Source of the DNA: Streptomyces globosus
GTDB lineage: Bacteria; Actinomycetota; Actinomycetes; Streptomycetales; Streptomycetaceae
Assembly: GCF_003325375.1 (NCBI RefSeq)
Contig: NZ_CP030862.1
Coordinates: 437,501-501,500, forward strand
DNA length: 64,000 nt
Direction of reading: 5' to 3'
Part shown: positions 18,331 through 25,890 of the stretch, in pieces
Position numbering within the stretch: position 1 is the first letter of the stretch
Layout of the letters: each line of letters begins with the position of its first letter
Position numbers and translations under genes: made by a program
The notes under the pieces: model-generated
Database searches by the model: none
The model's input: the letters and a program-made list of their open reading frames with translations, nothing else
Told to the model about the DNA's origin: nothing

Positions 18331-19997
18331 ACCCCTCACGTCCCACCACCTCCGCTCTCCCCGTCGCCGCCGCCGGGCACGGGCACGTCACCTTCCTCGG
18401 TGCGGGCCCCGGCGACCCGGGACTGCTGACGCTGCGCGCCGTCGAGGCGCTCGCCGCCGCGGATGTGCTCATCGCGGAGCCCGAGGTGCTCGAGGTCGTC
18501 CGCACGCACGCGCGCGCCGGAGTGGACACGCCACAGCTGACGATCGCTGACGAGGCGTCAGCGGCCGCCGGAGTACCGGTGATCCGGGACGCCGCCAATC
18601 TTGTCATGGAGGCCGCGCGCTCCGGCAAGCGGGTCGTCCGTGCCGTCACCGGCGACCCCGGCCTCGACGGCAACGCCGCCTCCGAAATGCTCGCCTGCGC
18701 CGGCGAGGGCATCCCCTTCGAGGTCGTGCCCGGCGTCGCCACCGCCGTCGGCGTCCCCGCCTACGCGGGCGTCCCGCTGCGCGGCGAACAGGGCGCCGAC
18801 GTCCGCTTCGTCGACGCCCGCAACGCCTCCGCGCAGTGCTGGAGCGAGGTCGGCTCCGGCCACGGCGTCGTCGTCGTCTCCGCCACCCTGGAGACCGTCC
18901 CCGCCGCCTGCGCCGAGCTCGTCGCCGCCGGCCGCGCCGGCGACACCCCGCTCACCGTCACCGTCGGCGGCACCACCACCCGCCAGCGGACCTGGAACGC
19001 CACCCTCGGCACCATCGCCCAGGTCTTCAAGCAGGGCAAGGTCCTGCCCTCCCCCGAGGGCACCCGCCCGGTGATAGCCGTCGTCGGCGAGCAGGGCGCC
19101 GCCGCCCGCCGCGAGGAGCTCGCCTGGTTCGAGTCGAAGCCGCTGTTCGGCTGGCGGGTGCTCGTCCCCCGCACCAAGGAGCAGGCCGCCTCCCTCTCCG
19201 ACCAGCTCCGCTCCTACGGCGCCGTGCCGCACGAGGTCCCCACCATCGCCGTGGAGCCGCCGCGCACCCCGCAGCAGATGGAGCGCGCCGTCAAGGGCCT
19301 CGTCACCGGCCGCTACGAGTGGATCGCCTTCACCTCGGTGAACGCCGTCAAGGCGGTACGCGAGAAGTTCGAGGAGTACGGGCTCGACGCGCGCGCCTTC
19401 GCCGGCATCAAGGTCGCAGCGGTGGGGGAGCAGACCGCCGCCGCCCTCGTCGAGTTCGGCGTCAAGCCCGACCTCGTGCCGAGCGGCGAGCAGTCCGCCG
19501 CCGGACTGCTGGAGGACTGGCCGCCGTACGACCCGGTCTTCGACCCGATCGACCGCGTCTTCCTGCCGCGCGCCGACATCGCCACCGAGACCCTCGTCGC
19601 CGGGCTGATAGAGCTCGGTTGGGAGGTCGACGACGTCACCGCCTACCGGACCGTGCGCGCCTCGCCCCCGCCGGCGGACACGCGCGAGGCGATCAAGGGC
19701 GGCGGCTTCGACGCCGTGCTCTTCACCTCGTCCTCGACGGTGCGCAACCTCGTCGGCATCGCCGGCAAGCCGCACAACGTCACCGTCATCGCCTGCATCG
19801 GCCCGGCGACCGCCAAGACCGCCGAGGAGCACGGCCTCCGCGTCGACGTCCTGTCGCCGGAGCCGAGCGTGGGCAAGCTCGCCGAAGCCCTCGCCGAGTA
19901 CGGCGCGGCGCGCCGCGAGGCCGCCAAGGAGGCCGGCGAGTCGGTGTCCCGGCCGAGCGAGCGCCGGCCGGGGGCGCGGCGGCGCCGGACGACCTGA
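18327..19997 (+). CDS. hemD: fused uroporphyrinogen-III C-methyltransferase / uroporphyrinogen-III synthase
   Basis: This 556-residue fusion has a tetrapyrrole methylase in its N-terminal half ([20 protein letters not shown] near residues 23-42; [12 protein letters not shown] near 107-118; the stretch after [20 protein letters not shown] near 131-150) and a HemD-type synthase in its C-terminal half from about 265 ([48 protein letters not shown]). The methylase would draw uroporphyrinogen III toward precorrin-2, sirohaem and cobalamin, while the synthase closes the ring for haem. The fused form is, from memory, standard in Streptomyces. The start is TTG at 18327 overlapping hemC's stop; a perfect hairpin follows the stop. 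Confidence 0.93.
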   Translation: MNPSRPTTSALPVAAAGHGHVTFLGAGPGDPGLLTLRAVEALAAADVLIAEPEVLEVVRTHARAGVDTPQLTIADEASAAAGVPVIRDAANLVMEAARSGKRVVRAVTGDPGLDGNAASEMLACAGEGIPFEVVPGVATAVGVPAYAGVPLRGEQGADVRFVDARNASAQCWSEVGSGHGVVVVSATLETVPAACAELVAAGRAGDTPLTVTVGGTTTRQRTWNATLGTIAQVFKQGKVLPSPEGTRPVIAVVGEQGAAARREELAWFESKPLFGWRVLVPRTKEQAASLSDQLRSYGAVPHEVPTIAVEPPRTPQQMERAVKGLVTGRYEWIAFTSVNAVKAVREKFEEYGLDARAFAGIKVAAVGEQTAAALVEFGVKPDLVPSGEQSAAGLLEDWPPYDPVFDPIDRVFLPRADIATETLVAGLIELGWEVDDVTAYRTVRASPPPADTREAIKGGGFDAVLFTSSSTVRNLVGIAGKPHNVTVIACIGPATAKTAEEHGLRVDVLSPEPSVGKLAEALAEYGAARREAAKEAGESVSRPSERRPGARRRRTT

Positions 19998-20024
19998 GGG
20001 ACGTCCTGGCCGACGAGCGGAGCC

Positions 20025-20056
20025 GAGGGCCCGGGTGCAGCCGCACCCGGGCCCTC
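20025..20056 (+). terminator. terminator after hemD
   Basis: A perfect 14-bp stem (GAGGGCCCGGGTGC / GCACCCGGGCCCTC, loop AGCC) starts 28 bases past the hemD stop and separates the rex-hemACD unit from hemB. Confidence 0.7.
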
Positions 20057-20133
20057 ACGCTTCACGGGGCGGGCCCGGCCCTAGGCTGGGACCCGACCCC
20101 GACTGCTGTCGAAGCTCGAAGAGGCGACTGAAG

Positions 20134-21135
20134 ATGAGCGCGTACGGATCCTTCCCCGGCTCGCGGCCCCGCCGGCTGCGCACCACCCCTGCCATGCGGC
20201 GGATGGTCGCGGAGACCCGGCTGCACCCCTCCGACCTGATCCTCCCGGCGTTCGTCCGGGAGGGTCTGAGCGAGCCGCTGCCGATCAAGGCGATGCCGGG
20301 CGTGGTCCAGCACACCCGCGACACCCTGCGGAAGGCCGCCGCCGAGGCCGTCGAGGCGGGCGTCGCGGGCATCATGCTCTTCGGGGTTCCCGCCGACGAG
20401 AACAAGGACGCGCTGGGGACTGCGGGTACCGAGCCGGACGGCATCCTCCAGGTCGCGATCCGGGATGTGAAGGCGGAGGTCGGGGACGACCTGGTGATCA
20501 TGTCGGACCTGTGCCTGGACGAGTACACCGACCACGGCCACTGCGGCGTCCTCGACGCGCAGGGGCGCGTCGACAACGACGCGACGCTGGAGCGGTACGC
20601 GGAGATGGCGCAGGTCCAGGCCGACGCGGGCGTCCACGTGGTCGGGCCGAGCGGCATGATGGACGGCCAGGTCGGCGTCATCCGGGACGCGCTGGACGAG
20701 ACGGGCCACGAGGACGTCGCCATCCTCGCCTACACCGCCAAGTACTCGTCCGCGTTCTACGGGCCCTTCCGCGAGGCCGTCGCCTCCTCGCTCCAGGGCG
20801 ACCGCAAGACCTACCAGCAGGACCCGGCCAACGCGCGCGAGTCGCTGCGCGAGCTGGCGCTCGACCTGGAGGAGGGCGCCGACATGGTGATGGTGAAGCC
20901 GGCCGGCCCGTACCTCGACATCCTGTACCGGGTCGCCCAGGCCGTCGACGTACCGGTGTCCGCGTACCAGATCAGCGGCGAGTACGCGATGATCGAGGCG
21001 GCCGCGGAGAAGGGCTGGGTGGAGCGCGACCGCGCCATCATGGAGACCCTGACCGGCATCAAGCGGGCGGGCGCGGACACGATCCTGACGTACTGGGCCA
21101 CGGAAGTCGCGGGGTGGCTGCGGCGGGAGCGGTGA
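20134..21135 (+). CDS. hemB: delta-aminolevulinic acid dehydratase HemB
   Basis: Porphobilinogen synthase condenses two 5-aminolevulinate molecules. The 333-residue protein carries both Schiff-base lysines: [13 protein letters not shown] near residues 200-212 and [10 protein letters not shown] near 254-263. The metal-site loop is [16 protein letters not shown] near 125-140. It keeps two of the cysteines of the zinc type but has Asp in place of the middle one, so metal use (Zn, Mg or both) is uncertain. The ATG at 20134 gives [16 protein letters not shown], and an upstream in-frame start would run through the terminator. The neighbouring hem genes complete the path to uroporphyrinogen. Confidence 0.95.
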   Translation: MSAYGSFPGSRPRRLRTTPAMRRMVAETRLHPSDLILPAFVREGLSEPLPIKAMPGVVQHTRDTLRKAAAEAVEAGVAGIMLFGVPADENKDALGTAGTEPDGILQVAIRDVKAEVGDDLVIMSDLCLDEYTDHGHCGVLDAQGRVDNDATLERYAEMAQVQADAGVHVVGPSGMMDGQVGVIRDALDETGHEDVAILAYTAKYSSAFYGPFREAVASSLQGDRKTYQQDPANARESLRELALDLEEGADMVMVKPAGPYLDILYRVAQAVDVPVSAYQISGEYAMIEAAAEKGWVERDRAIMETLTGIKRAGADTILTYWATEVAGWLRRER

Positions 21136-21207
21136 CGGGCGCCGCTCGGGGGTGTGACGGCGGGAGCCGGCGACTCGGCGTCGGATGTGCGGCGGCCGCG
21201 GTGCGGT

Positions 21208-21715
21208 TTGGCGGGAGCCGACCGGTCAGCAGCGGAGACGCGACTGGGGGTGTCCCGGGCAGTTGATGGTGTCCGGGGCGGGCCGGTCCCTCAAGGGCGC
21301 GCCCGTTGGGCGCGTCGCTGCGCGATGGCCCTTCGGGCCACCCTTGAGGGACCGACCCGCCCCGGAGGCATTTTTTCTGCCGGGACGCCCCCAGGGGAAC
21401 GGCCAGGGGGTACGTGGACCATTCAGGGCCATCAGAGCCCTTTCCCTCCCGCCCCGGGGGCTCTTTTCGCCCCACCAGCCAGCCGACCCGACGGCGGAAG
21501 CCCGGGTGGGCCGTGACGTAGCGAAACGACGTCCAGAGCATCATCCGCAGACATGAGCGCCCCAGATCGCTACGTGGGCGTCCTCGGCTCAGCGACTATC
21601 GGCCGTCAGGGGCGGGGGCGGCGCGGCAGATCGCTACGGGGGCGCCGTCGGCTCGGCGGCCGACCGCCGTCCGGGGCGGGCAGACGCATCGGATCGCTAC
21701 GTGCTCCTCTTGTCT
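21208..21715 (+). repeat. left arm of a ~0.5-kb imperfect inverted repeat
   Basis: This noncoding stretch after hemB is similar, in inverse orientation, to 22681-23145. The core 21262-21385 is nearly identical over about 125 bases to the reverse complement of about 22965-23090, and weaker similarity (roughly 70-80 percent by eye) extends over both arms. In order it holds a cloverleaf-forming segment (21275-21363), a T6 run (21371-21376), a diverged middle, and tandem copies of a motif AGATCGCTACGTGGGCG. It starts about 70 bases after hemB and ends about 90 bases before the next gene. No coding potential is evident. Confidence 0.85.
21275..21363 (+). other. exact cloverleaf (four-way) fold, left copy
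   Basis: Eighty-nine bases fold with no unpaired base at the junction. The outer stem 21275-21297 pairs with 21341-21363 (22 of 23 positions, one C-A mismatch). Inside it stand three abutting hairpins: 21298-21314 (7 bp, loop GTT), 21315-21325 (4 bp, loop TGC) and 21326-21340 (6 bp, loop TTC). A T6 run follows 7 bases later. As RNA on the plus strand it could be a structured terminator after hemB; as DNA it could extrude as a cruciform. Confidence 0.85.
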
Positions 21716-21745
21716 GGCGACGGGCGGCCGTCTCGGGTCAGGCCG
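21564..21745 (+). repeat. three tandem ~64-bp repeats
   Basis: Units start at 21564 (AGATCGCTACGTGGGCG), 21628 (AGATCGCTACGGGGGCG) and 21691 (GGATCGCTACGTGCTCC), a period of 64 then 63 bases. The first 12 bases of each unit are the best conserved. Two inverted copies of the same motif lie in the right arm near 22705-22722 and 22768-22785. Confidence 0.75.
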
Positions 21746-21808
21746 GGCGACGGAACCGGAATGTGGCTGTGACCTGCGGTGTCAGCGGTGCTCGCTAGGG
21801 TGTTCGTC

Positions 21809-22483
21809 GTGAGCATGACTGAAAAGCGGAACGTTCCGCTTGCCTTGCAGCTGGTGATCGGCCTGGTCGTTGCGGGCGTGGTTTTCTTCGTCCTGACGAG
21901 GGTCGGCGGGGAGACCGTCGCCGGCAGGCAGGAGGCGGCCGCCGCGCCCGAGGCGGTGCCCAGCGCATCGGACCGGCCGGTGATCCCGCTCGCCGACGCC
22001 TTCCCGGACCGGGTGCCCGACGGGAAGGGCGGCGACTTCACCAAGGTGGGAGCCGCGACCTTGAAGTCGTGCACCGAACCCGACTCGGTCGGCCCGGCCC
22101 TCGCCGGCATGATCGAGGCGGGCAAGGGCTGCCTCGGCGAGCACGTCGCCCTCTACAAGGACGCCCAGAACAACCAGTTCAACCTGGCGGTCTTCACCAT
22201 GAGGGACCCGCAGGACACCGTTACGCTGGTGATGCGCCTCGGCGGCAACCCGACGGACTACCAGGTCGGCGCCCAGGCGCCGCCCCCCGGATCGGGCCTG
22301 AAGACCCTTCCGCCGGACAGCGGCATGGTGCAGTCCTTCACCGGCCGGGGCCGTTCGATGGTCGTCGGCCTGGGCCAGTGGTCCGACGGCGCCACCCGCG
22401 ACTACCAGGGCATCGTCGACCGCCTCAGCCCTCTCCTCCAGCACGTCTCGGACCGGGTGGGCCGGTACGAAAGCGGTTCCTGA
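21809..22483 (+). CDS. hypothetical single-pass membrane protein
   Basis: I do not recognise a domain in this 224-residue protein. Residues 1-9 are cytoplasmic-like (MSMTEKRNV), residues 11-29 form one membrane span (ALQLVIGLVVAGVVFFVLT), a Pro/Ala linker follows, and a roughly 165-residue outside domain contains two cysteines (LKSCTEPDSV and AGKGCLGEHVAL) that could form a disulfide. The GTG at 21809 was chosen because AGGG lies 8 bases upstream; the in-frame ATG at 21815 is close by. It is the larger of two genes held between the arms of the inverted repeat and is followed by the small Cys-rich gene after 17 bases, so the two are probably one operon. Confidence 0.75.
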   Translation: MSMTEKRNVPLALQLVIGLVVAGVVFFVLTRVGGETVAGRQEAAAAPEAVPSASDRPVIPLADAFPDRVPDGKGGDFTKVGAATLKSCTEPDSVGPALAGMIEAGKGCLGEHVALYKDAQNNQFNLAVFTMRDPQDTVTLVMRLGGNPTDYQVGAQAPPPGSGLKTLPPDSGMVQSFTGRGRSMVVGLGQWSDGATRDYQGIVDRLSPLLQHVSDRVGRYESGS

Positions 22484-22500
22484 CCGCTACAGTCCACGGC

Positions 22501-22644
22501 ATGGGGGAGAAGAAGGTCCGCATGGCGCCGTGCCAGTTCTGTGGGCGCCCGGTCGTTCACCGCTGGTACCGCGTACCGCACTGCAACAGGTCGTGCTGGA
22601 TCCGCGACGTGCGCGCCAACTTCTGGCGCAATCTCTTCCGCTGA
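22501..22644 (+). CDS. 47-residue putative zinc-ribbon protein
   Basis: A basic 47-residue protein has four cysteines: CQFCGRPVVHRWY (CxxC at residues 11-14) and HCNRSCWIRDVR (near 27-38). The spacing CxxC-x13-CxxxC resembles a zinc ribbon or zinc knuckle, and several His and Arg residues suggest nucleic-acid or protein binding. No family is recognised. The gene begins 17 bases after the membrane protein and ends 36 bases before the right arm of the inverted repeat. It is short, but GGGGGAG coding at the start and consistent codon use support it as real. Confidence 0.7.
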   Translation: MGEKKVRMAPCQFCGRPVVHRWYRVPHCNRSCWIRDVRANFWRNLFR

Positions 22645-22680
22645 CCCCCGCCTTTCCCGCCCACGGCCTCTTCCCGCCCA

Positions 22681-23145
22681 GGGCGGTCAGCCGCCGACAA
22701 ACGACGCCCACGTAGCGATCTGACGCGCCTCCCGGCCCCTGACGGCCGATAGTCGCTGAGCAGAGGATGCCCACGTAGCGATCTGGGGCGCTCCTGTCTC
22801 CGGATGGTGCTCCGGGCGTCGTTTCCCGACAGCAGAGCCCACCCGGCCGCCGCCGACGGTTCTGAGGATGCCGGTGGGGCTGGATGCGGCGGCCGGAGCG
22901 GGAGGGCCAGGGCTCTGATCGGCCTCTTTGGTCTTCGTCCCTCCAGGCCGTTCCCCCGGGGGTGCCCCGGCAGAAAAAAATGCCTCCGGGGCGGGTCGGT
23001 CGGTCAAGGGTGGCCCGAAGGGCCATCGCGCAGCGACGCGCCCAACGGGCGCGCCCTTGAGGGACCGGGCCGCCCCGGACACCATCAACTGCCGGGGACT
23101 CCCCCAGTCACACTCCCGACCCCGATCGATCGGCCACCGCCGAAC
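22681..23145 (-). repeat. right arm of the ~0.5-kb imperfect inverted repeat
   Basis: This stretch is the inverse counterpart of 21208-21715. Read on the minus strand it runs in the same order: a GACTGGGGG block, CAGTTGATGGTGTCCGGGGC, the cloverleaf segment, a T7 run (A7 on plus at 22974-22980), a diverged middle, and two copies of the AGATCGCTACGTGGGC motif. It ends 36 bases after the 47-residue gene. No coding region is credible in it. The remaining bases to the DUF1876 gene at 23250 are C-rich and show nothing else. Confidence 0.85.
22988..23076 (-). other. cloverleaf fold, right copy
   Basis: The counterpart of the left cloverleaf has the same length, 89 bases. Outer stem 22988-23010 pairs with 23054-23076 with three mismatches and one G-T pair. 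The three inner hairpins are fully kept: 23011-23025, 23026-23036 and 23037-23053. Its T-rich side faces leftward, so it could end minus-strand transcripts arriving from the XRE/DUF397 operon. Confidence 0.8.
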
Positions 23146-23249
23146 CCCGCCCCCGCCGCCTCCCCTCTACCCCGCCCGCCCCGCTCGCATCCTGCCCACC
23201 CCGGGAGCACCCTGGAGGGACAAGGGTGAGCCCCTGGAGGTGATGCACC

Positions 23250-23522
23250 ATGTCCACACTGGTCGGGTGGCACGTGGAGCTCGAATTCACCGAGGACGGA
23301 CACCGCACCACTGCGGCGGCCATGGTCAGACTCGGTGACGGCTCCGAGATGCGGGCGCGCGGTTACGCCATGCGTCACCCCTCCGACCCGGCGCAGCTGA
23401 GGGTCGGGGAAGAGATCGCGGGCGCGCGGGCGCTGATGGATCTCGCGTCCCAGATGTTGCAGAAGGCGCACGGAGAGATCGACGAGGCGACGGGCCGGCA
23501 CTCCTACCCGCTGTCTCCCTGA
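23250..23522 (+). CDS. DUF1876 domain protein
   Basis: The 90-residue protein is a complete DUF1876 domain (WHVELEFTEDGHRTTAAAMV near residues 7-26, ARGYAMRHPSDP near 36-47, and the helix EEIAGARALMDLASQMLQKA near 54-73). The family resembles double-stranded RNA-binding-like folds, is common in actinobacteria, and has no assigned role. A strong ribosome-binding site GGAGGTGAT sits just upstream. It is a single gene with a perfect terminator hairpin 11 bases after its stop. Confidence 0.88.
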   Translation: MSTLVGWHVELEFTEDGHRTTAAAMVRLGDGSEMRARGYAMRHPSDPAQLRVGEEIAGARALMDLASQMLQKAHGEIDEATGRHSYPLSP

Positions 23523-23532
23523 TCCGCGAATG

Positions 23533-23567
23533 AGCGGGTGTCGGCCGGGCCCCGGCCGACACCCGCT
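23533..23567. terminator. bidirectional terminator between DUF1876 and DUF397 genes
   Basis: A perfect 16-bp stem (AGCGGGTGTCGGCCGG / CCGGCCGACACCCGCT) with a 3-base loop lies between the convergent stops at 23522 and 23582. Confidence 0.8.
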
Positions 23568-23581
23568 GCCGCGGGGCGCGG

Positions 23582-23824
23582 CTACCGCCCCGCGACCCAC
23601 CCGGCGAGCGCCGTCCAGGCGGCGGGAGCGAGGCTCAGCACCGGCCCGTCGGTGACCTTGGAGTCCCGGACGTGAACGGTACCGGGGCAGGTGGCGACCT
23701 CGACGCAGTCGCCGCCCTCGCTGCCGCTGTAGGTGGACTTCTGCCAAGCGATGGCGACCTCCAGGCAGTCGCCGCCCTGCTCGGTGCTGTAGCTGGACTT
23801 GAACCACTTCAGTGCGATGCTCAT
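23582..23824 (-). CDS. DUF397 protein with duplicated N-terminal motif
   Basis: This 80-residue protein has two copies of the DUF397 opening motif in tandem: WFKSSYSTEQGGDCLEVAI (residues 7-25) and WQKSTYSGSEGGDCVEVAT (27-45). A single DUF397 ending follows (VHVRDSKVTDGPVLSLAPAAW). DUF397 proteins are partners of XRE-DUF5753 regulators in Streptomyces (the WhiJ/BldB-neighbour type) and probably modulate them directly. The start overlaps the stop of the upstream regulator gene by ATGA, so the two are coupled. The internal duplication is less common than the one-copy form. Confidence 0.9.
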   Translation of the reverse strand: MSIALKWFKSSYSTEQGGDCLEVAIAWQKSTYSGSEGGDCVEVATCPGTVHVRDSKVTDGPVLSLAPAAWTALAGWVAGR

Positions 23825-24645
23825 CGCTCTCCTAGCAACCCGTCCAACAGGCCCGTTGTCTCTTCCGGGTTGAGGGCCTGAGACCGCAGCATCGCATACT
23901 TGGCCGACAGGATGTTGACCTCGTTGGGGTCGGAGATTAGCTGGCTGCCACGTTGCGTTTCGGCGTACGCAAGGTGTTGCAGATCCGGTGTCACGATAAG
24001 GACGAAGGGGCCTGAGAGACCCGCGTGAGTGTGACGCCCCAAGGGCATCACTTGGACGGTCACGCCGTGCAGATCGGTGCAGGCGCGCAGATGCAGGAGC
24101 GCCTCGCGGTGGATGTCCGGACCGCCCAACTGGTCTCGAAGCGCCGCCTCGGAGATCACGTAGCTCAGGTTTGGCGGATCCTGTCGGTGCAGGATCTCCT
24201 GGCGGGCCATCCGTACAGCGACGCGCTCTGCGATCTTCTTCTGACTCAGTGCCGGGATTTCGTTGGTGAAGACCGCGTGGGCGTAGGCCTCGGTTTGGAG
24301 CAGGCCAGGGATGACTTGGTTCTGGTACGAGGACAGGGCGAGAGCCTCCCGCTCCAGGTCCATGAACCCCTCAGCCCACTCCGGCACCTGATCCACCGCC
24401 GGCAGCTTCTCCACCCCCGCCGCCAGCACCCCGCCCGACTCCAGGACCCGGTCCATCATCTCGGCCACGTCCGGCATCAGGGCGCGTCTGCCCTGCTCGA
24501 TCGAGGCGATCGTCTCCTCTTCCATCCGCACCAACTTGGCCAGTTGGCGCTGTGTCAGGCCCTTCCTGACCCGGAGTACGGCCACCTGCGCCCCGACCAT
24601 CTTCAGAGCGGTGCCGTTCTTCGGTACGCGTTTCCTCGGCGGCAT
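23821..24645 (-). CDS. XRE-family regulator with DUF5753 (WhiJ-like)
   Basis: The 274-residue protein has a helix-turn-helix near residues 20-60 (RVRKGLTQRQLAKLVRMEEE, TIASIEQGRR) and a DUF5753 domain over the rest (WAEGFMDLEREALALSSYQN; VIPGLLQTEAYAHAV; VQVMPLG; GPFVLIVTPD). This is the common Streptomyces WhiJ-like regulator family, which acts with a DUF397 partner on development or secondary metabolism. The ATG at 24645 (MPPRKRVPKNGTALKM) was chosen; a longer start would overlap the divergent ATPase gene. The XRE gene, DUF397 gene and divergent ATPase form a recurrent module. Confidence 0.92.
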   Translation of the reverse strand: MPPRKRVPKNGTALKMVGAQVAVLRVRKGLTQRQLAKLVRMEEETIASIEQGRRALMPDVAEMMDRVLESGGVLAAGVEKLPAVDQVPEWAEGFMDLEREALALSSYQNQVIPGLLQTEAYAHAVFTNEIPALSQKKIAERVAVRMARQEILHRQDPPNLSYVISEAALRDQLGGPDIHREALLHLRACTDLHGVTVQVMPLGRHTHAGLSGPFVLIVTPDLQHLAYAETQRGSQLISDPNEVNILSAKYAMLRSQALNPEETTGLLDGLLGER

Positions 24646-24784
24646 GTTTTCCGGACTCCCCACCTGCGCCCGCGATGTACCCGTGCCTGCCCGTACCAAC
24701 GGATCGGTACGGGTGGTCGCCCTGCACACGGTAGTGACGGACGGCGACGATCGCCCCGTGATCCAGGAGATTGAACCCGCCCGG

Positions 24785-25282
24785 ATGAGGGGCCGCTACT
24801 TCGCACGCTCCCGCCAAACTGTCGCCGCTGCCAGGCAGTTCACGGCAGAAACACTTGACGTGTGGGGTGTCACCCAACACCGCGACGACCTGTTGCTCTG
24901 TGTGAGCGAACTCGCGGGCAACGCCCTCCGCCACGGCGTCCCGCCCGGCCGGTACTACCGCGTCCGGCTCCGGCGGTACGAAGGCGGCCTGCGGCTGGAA
25001 GTGCACGACAGCGGACCCGGGCTGTCCCGCACCCGGGTCGGCGACGGGTACGGGCTGCGCATCGTCGAGGCGGTCTCGGACCGGTGGGGCGTGCTGCCCA
25101 GGCAGCCGGGCAAGTCGGTCTGGTGCGAGTTCGGCGCGCCGGCGAACGGGGCAACCGGCGCCGGCACCGGCCTGCGGTCGATGCAGGGTCGGCCCGACGG
25201 TGGGACTGGTACGGTAATCCCGTACGACTATGACTGCGTCTGTGGTCCATGGGAGGTCAGCCATGTCGATGTCAGCCAATGA
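24785..25282 (+). CDS. HATPase_c anti-sigma-like ATP-binding protein
   Basis: The 165-residue protein is of the RsbW/SpoIIAB-like kind with a GHKL ATP-binding domain: helix SRQTVAAARQFTAETLDVWG (near 8-27), N box LLLCVSELAGNALRHG (near 35-50), LRLEVHDSGPGL (near 70-81) and GYGLRIVEAVSDRWG (near 91-105). It lies divergent to the XRE regulator, as usual for this module. The start is uncertain (ATG 24785 or GTG 24758). Family members normally end soon after WCEFGAP. Here about 45 further residues follow, and their DNA contains the operator and start of the toxin-antitoxin pair. Confidence 0.85.
   Translation: MRGRYFARSRQTVAAARQFTAETLDVWGVTQHRDDLLLCVSELAGNALRHGVPPGRYYRVRLRRYEGGLRLEVHDSGPGLSRTRVGDGYGLRIVEAVSDRWGVLPRQPGKSVWCEFGAPANGATGAGTGLRSMQGRPDGGTGTVIPYDYDCVCGPWEVSHVDVSQ
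25209..25225. promoter_or_regulatory. candidate yefM operator
   Basis: The inverted repeat GTACGG-TAATC-CCGTAC lies 38 bases before the yefM start, inside the 3' end of the ATPase gene. YefM antitoxins bind palindromes with GTAC-like cores in front of their own genes, so autoregulation here is plausible but inferred. Confidence 0.45.
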
Positions 25283-25544
25283 GGCCCGTCAGCGCTTCTA
25301 TCCGCTGATCCGGCAGGTCAACGAAGACCACGTGCCCATAGAGGTCACGTCCCGGGAGCACGGTGACGTGGTGATCATGTCGGCTGAAGACTTCCGCTCT
25401 TGGCAGGAAACGGTCTATCTCCTGCGCTCGCCGCGAAACGCGCAGATCCTGATGGAATCGATCGCAGAGCTGGATGCCGGACAAGGCCAGGCCAGAGAGC
25501 TGATCAGCGTCGACGACGAGGAAGAAGCCGGGTCCGCCGCGTGA
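25263..25544 (+). CDS. yefM: type II antitoxin YefM (Phd/YefM family)
   Basis: This 93-residue antitoxin has the Phd/YefM N-terminal DNA-binding fold (MSANEARQRFYPLIRQVNED, residues 3-22; VPIEVTSREHGDVVIMSAED, 24-43; SWQETVYLLRSPRNAQ, 46-61) and an acidic C-terminal tail that would cover the toxin. It would neutralise YoeB and repress the pair. The ATG at 25263 has GGGAGG 8-13 bases upstream. The gene begins inside the last 20 bases of the ATPase gene and overlaps yoeB by GTGA. Confidence 0.93.
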   Translation: MSMSANEARQRFYPLIRQVNEDHVPIEVTSREHGDVVIMSAEDFRSWQETVYLLRSPRNAQILMESIAELDAGQGQARELISVDDEEEAGSAA

Positions 25545-25795
25545 AAGTTGTCTTCTCGGGCCGGGCATGGGAGCAGTACACGTACTGGGCAACTGCCGAC
25601 CCGAAGATCCTCAAGCGGATCAACCGCTTGATCAGCGAAATCCGGCGTACACCCTTCGAAGGCACTGGGAAGCCGGAGCCGCTCAAGGAGAACCTGTCGG
25701 GCTGGTGGTCTCGGCGGATCACCGACGAGCACCGGCTGGTGTACCGGATCCAGGACCAAGCAGTGGAGGTCGCACAGGTCCGGTACCACTACTGA
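25541..25795 (+). CDS. yoeB: type II toxin YoeB, ribosome-dependent mRNA interferase
   Basis: The 84-residue toxin starts at GTG, and its length equals that of the classical YoeB. It shows VVFSGRAWEQYTYWATADP (near residues 3-21), LISEIRRTPFEGTGKPEPLK (near 33-52), LSGWWSRRITDEHRLVY (near 55-71) and the closing YHY. Glu in the helix, Arg in WSRRI, His in DEHRLVY and the C-terminal Tyr are the residues used by YoeB to cut mRNA on the ribosome. No residue is visibly lost, so it is probably active. It is coupled to yefM by a 4-base overlap. Confidence 0.95.
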   Translation: MKVVFSGRAWEQYTYWATADPKILKRINRLISEIRRTPFEGTGKPEPLKENLSGWWSRRITDEHRLVYRIQDQAVEVAQVRYHY

Positions 25796-25831
25796 ACCGA
25801 CGGCCCCTCCGGGCCGCCCCCGCCTCCGCCC

Positions 25832-25873
25832 CGTCGGCGGCGGCTCGTCGGCGGCGGCCCGTCAGCGGCGGCA
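25832..25873. repeat. three tandem 14-bp repeats
   Basis: CGTCGGCGGCGGCT, CGTCGGCGGCGGCC and CGTCAGCGGCGGCA stand head to tail between yoeB and the convergent VOC gene. No function is evident. Confidence 0.7.
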
Positions 25874-25890
25874 AAGGGCCGGCCCGCCCG

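Noticed and set aside
21290..21350. tRNA gene in the cloverleaf
   Set aside because: The arm lengths, 3-base loops and lack of an anticodon loop, T-psi-C sequence and acceptor end rule out a tRNA.
21208..23145. Classical insertion sequence or composite transposon
   Set aside because: No transposase-like protein is encoded between or beside the inverted arms, and neither internal gene resembles a recombinase.
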